NCBI GenBank assembly: GCA_944382025.1
Contig: CALWMQ010000184.1
Location: forward strand, 1-6,935
From: an uncultured Clostridia bacterium
GTDB lineage: Bacteria; Bacillota; Clostridia; Oscillospirales; Acutalibacteraceae
DNA length: 6,935 bases
Direction: 5' to 3'
Both the position numbers and the translations under genes were made by a program. Of this stretch, positions 6,154 through 6,935 are shown in pieces (position 1 is the first letter of the stretch; each line of letters opens with the position of its first letter). The notes under the pieces were generated by a model. The model searched no databases. It was not told the DNA's origin and saw only the letters and a list, made by a program, of their open reading frames with translations.

Positions 6154-6935
6154 TTATTTCCCACATAGATACCGGATCATCTGATCCAGGAGATAGGCTC
6201 CCAGCACATTTTCCTGAGAAGGGGCGGACAGAGACTCATGGGTCAGTAGATCCCCTCCCAGCACAAACCCCTTGTCATCCAATCGGAGGGTTGTCTGTAA
6301 TAGGATTCCCTCCCCTATGGGGTATTCTCCCAAATAGGAACCGATGGTCCCCAAGGTGGTGGCATACCGACCGATTAGATTACCCTGAGGCGTATCAGAC
6401 CCTTCCAGATGCCACTGGGTCGCCAGCTCCAGAAACTGGAGCCCGCCATACCCCAGATTCTGGAGAGACTGGGTCAGGGGATTGTCGGACTGGGACAAAT
6501 AGGCAAATGACAAGCGGTTATAATCCCAGTTGTTCACCGCCTGAATAGGACCGGACCCCTGGCCCGCGTACACCACCCGTCCGCCACCGGACATATAACT
6601 CAACAGGCTGGCGTTGATTTCAGTGGCTACCACCACTTTGGCGGAGGTGGACGATCCTTTAAACGCCTGAGCATCCGGATATTTCTCCGCAAGGCCTAAA
6701 CGGTTGTGGGGGTCATACACTGCTATATCGTTGCCGCTGTACCGCTGAGCCGGATACGCCCACACATCCCAGGAATTGGACGTAATCGTCTCACTGCCCT
6801 GGGTAAGGGTAAGGGTAAGGGTATAGCGAACCGCCTGCTCTGACCCCGGGAACCGCAGAGGAAGATCCCCTACCCGGCAATAGTTCCCGTTTTCAGCTTC
6901 CAACCGTTCCTGGATCGTACCGCTGTCCACCGTTT
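6154..6935 (-). CDS. C-terminal 260 residues of a probable GH2-type glycoside hydrolase (5' end outside window)
   Basis: The frame is open from the right edge to TAA at 6154-6156. Coding continues past the GTG at 6930 (preceded in frame by a Thr codon), so this is a truncated gene and not a gene starting there. The visible part resembles the C-terminal accessory region of large family 2 glycosidases. It begins with a beta-rich segment ending in SNSWDVWAYP, as in the N.W..WVYP motif of those proteins. It continues with VVVATEINASLLSYMSGGGRVVY, a Rossmann-like strand-helix-Gly-rich-strand pattern. It ends in a segment resembling the common closing block, with TLRLDD and later NVLGAYLLDQMIRYL. 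The catalytic acid residues would lie upstream and are not visible, so activity (beta-galactosidase, beta-mannosidase or other) cannot be assigned. It is followed by a 130-base gap and then the lipoprotein gene on the same strand. Assignment rests on remembered family patterns, not a search. A different multi-domain glycosidase is possible. Confidence 0.65.
   Translation of the reverse strand, partial: TVDSGTIQERLEAENGNYCRVGDLPLRFPGSEQAVRYTLTLTLTQGSETITSNSWDVWAYPAQRYSGNDIAVYDPHNRLGLAEKYPDAQAFKGSSTSAKVVVATEINASLLSYMSGGGRVVYAGQGSGPIQAVNNWDYNRLSFAYLSQSDNPLTQSLQNLGYGGLQFLELATQWHLEGSDTPQGNLIGRYATTLGTIGSYLGEYPIGEGILLQTTLRLDDKGFVLGGDLLTHESLSAPSQENVLGAYLLDQMIRYLCGK
6801..6823 (+). repeat. GGGTAA hexanucleotide tandem repeat (about 3.8 units)
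   Basis: Four GGGTA(A) units in a row on the plus strand, inside the GH2-like coding region. On the coding strand they specify the alternating Thr-Leu run TLTLTLT of a beta-strand. Unit length is two codons, so slippage would keep the frame. The four G-triplets separated by three bases also fit the canonical intramolecular G-quadruplex pattern on the template strand. Confidence 0.75.

Noticed and set aside
6154..6930. Reading the GH2-like region as a complete 258-residue gene starting at GTG 6930.
   Set aside because: The frame stays open to the window edge, there is no room to see a ribosome binding site, no signal peptide follows, and the protein resembles only the C-terminal end of a large glycosidase.

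Overview
The window looks like part of a carbohydrate-utilisation locus from a Gram-positive Clostridia-type bacterium, plausibly a gut Oscillospiraceae or Lachnospiraceae relative. This placement is inferred from three things: a YesM/YesN-type two-component pair, a lipoprotein with a classical lipobox, and strong purine-rich (GGAGG-like) ribosome binding sites before every start. No rRNA, tRNA or taxonomic marker gene is present, so the assignment is tentative. Base composition is moderate and fairly uniform, with no visible sign of a recent insertion.

All five genes are on the minus strand and are read from right to left. In transcription order they are: (1) the 3' end of a large glycoside hydrolase, probably family GH2 (6154 to beyond 6935); (2) a 589-residue lipoprotein made of three copies of an unrecognised domain of about 162 residues (4252-6021); (3) an AraC-type response regulator (3419-4222); (4) a YesM-type membrane histidine kinase (1703-3376); (5) the first 555 codons of a GH38 alpha-mannosidase, which runs off the left edge (1 to 1666). 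Genes 2-5 are separated by only 29, 42 and 36 bases, each gap carrying a ribosome binding site, and no intrinsic terminator is seen. They are probably one transcription unit. The 130-base gap (6022-6153) between genes 1 and 2 holds an elaborate predicted RNA fold without a U-tract, so it could be an intercistronic processing or attenuation element.

The likely logic is that the kinase senses an extracellular glycan or its breakdown product, phosphorylates the regulator, and the regulator activates the surrounding hydrolase genes. The alpha-mannosidase suggests alpha-mannosides, for example N-glycan or yeast-mannan fragments. The triplicated lipoprotein is the least explained component. Its position directly upstream of the signalling pair makes it a candidate surface glycan-binding protein or accessory sensor, but nothing in the sequence proves that.

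The plus strand carries several long open frames opposite the kinase, regulator and mannosidase genes. I read these as antisense shadows. I found no CRISPR array, RNA gene, mobile element or origin.
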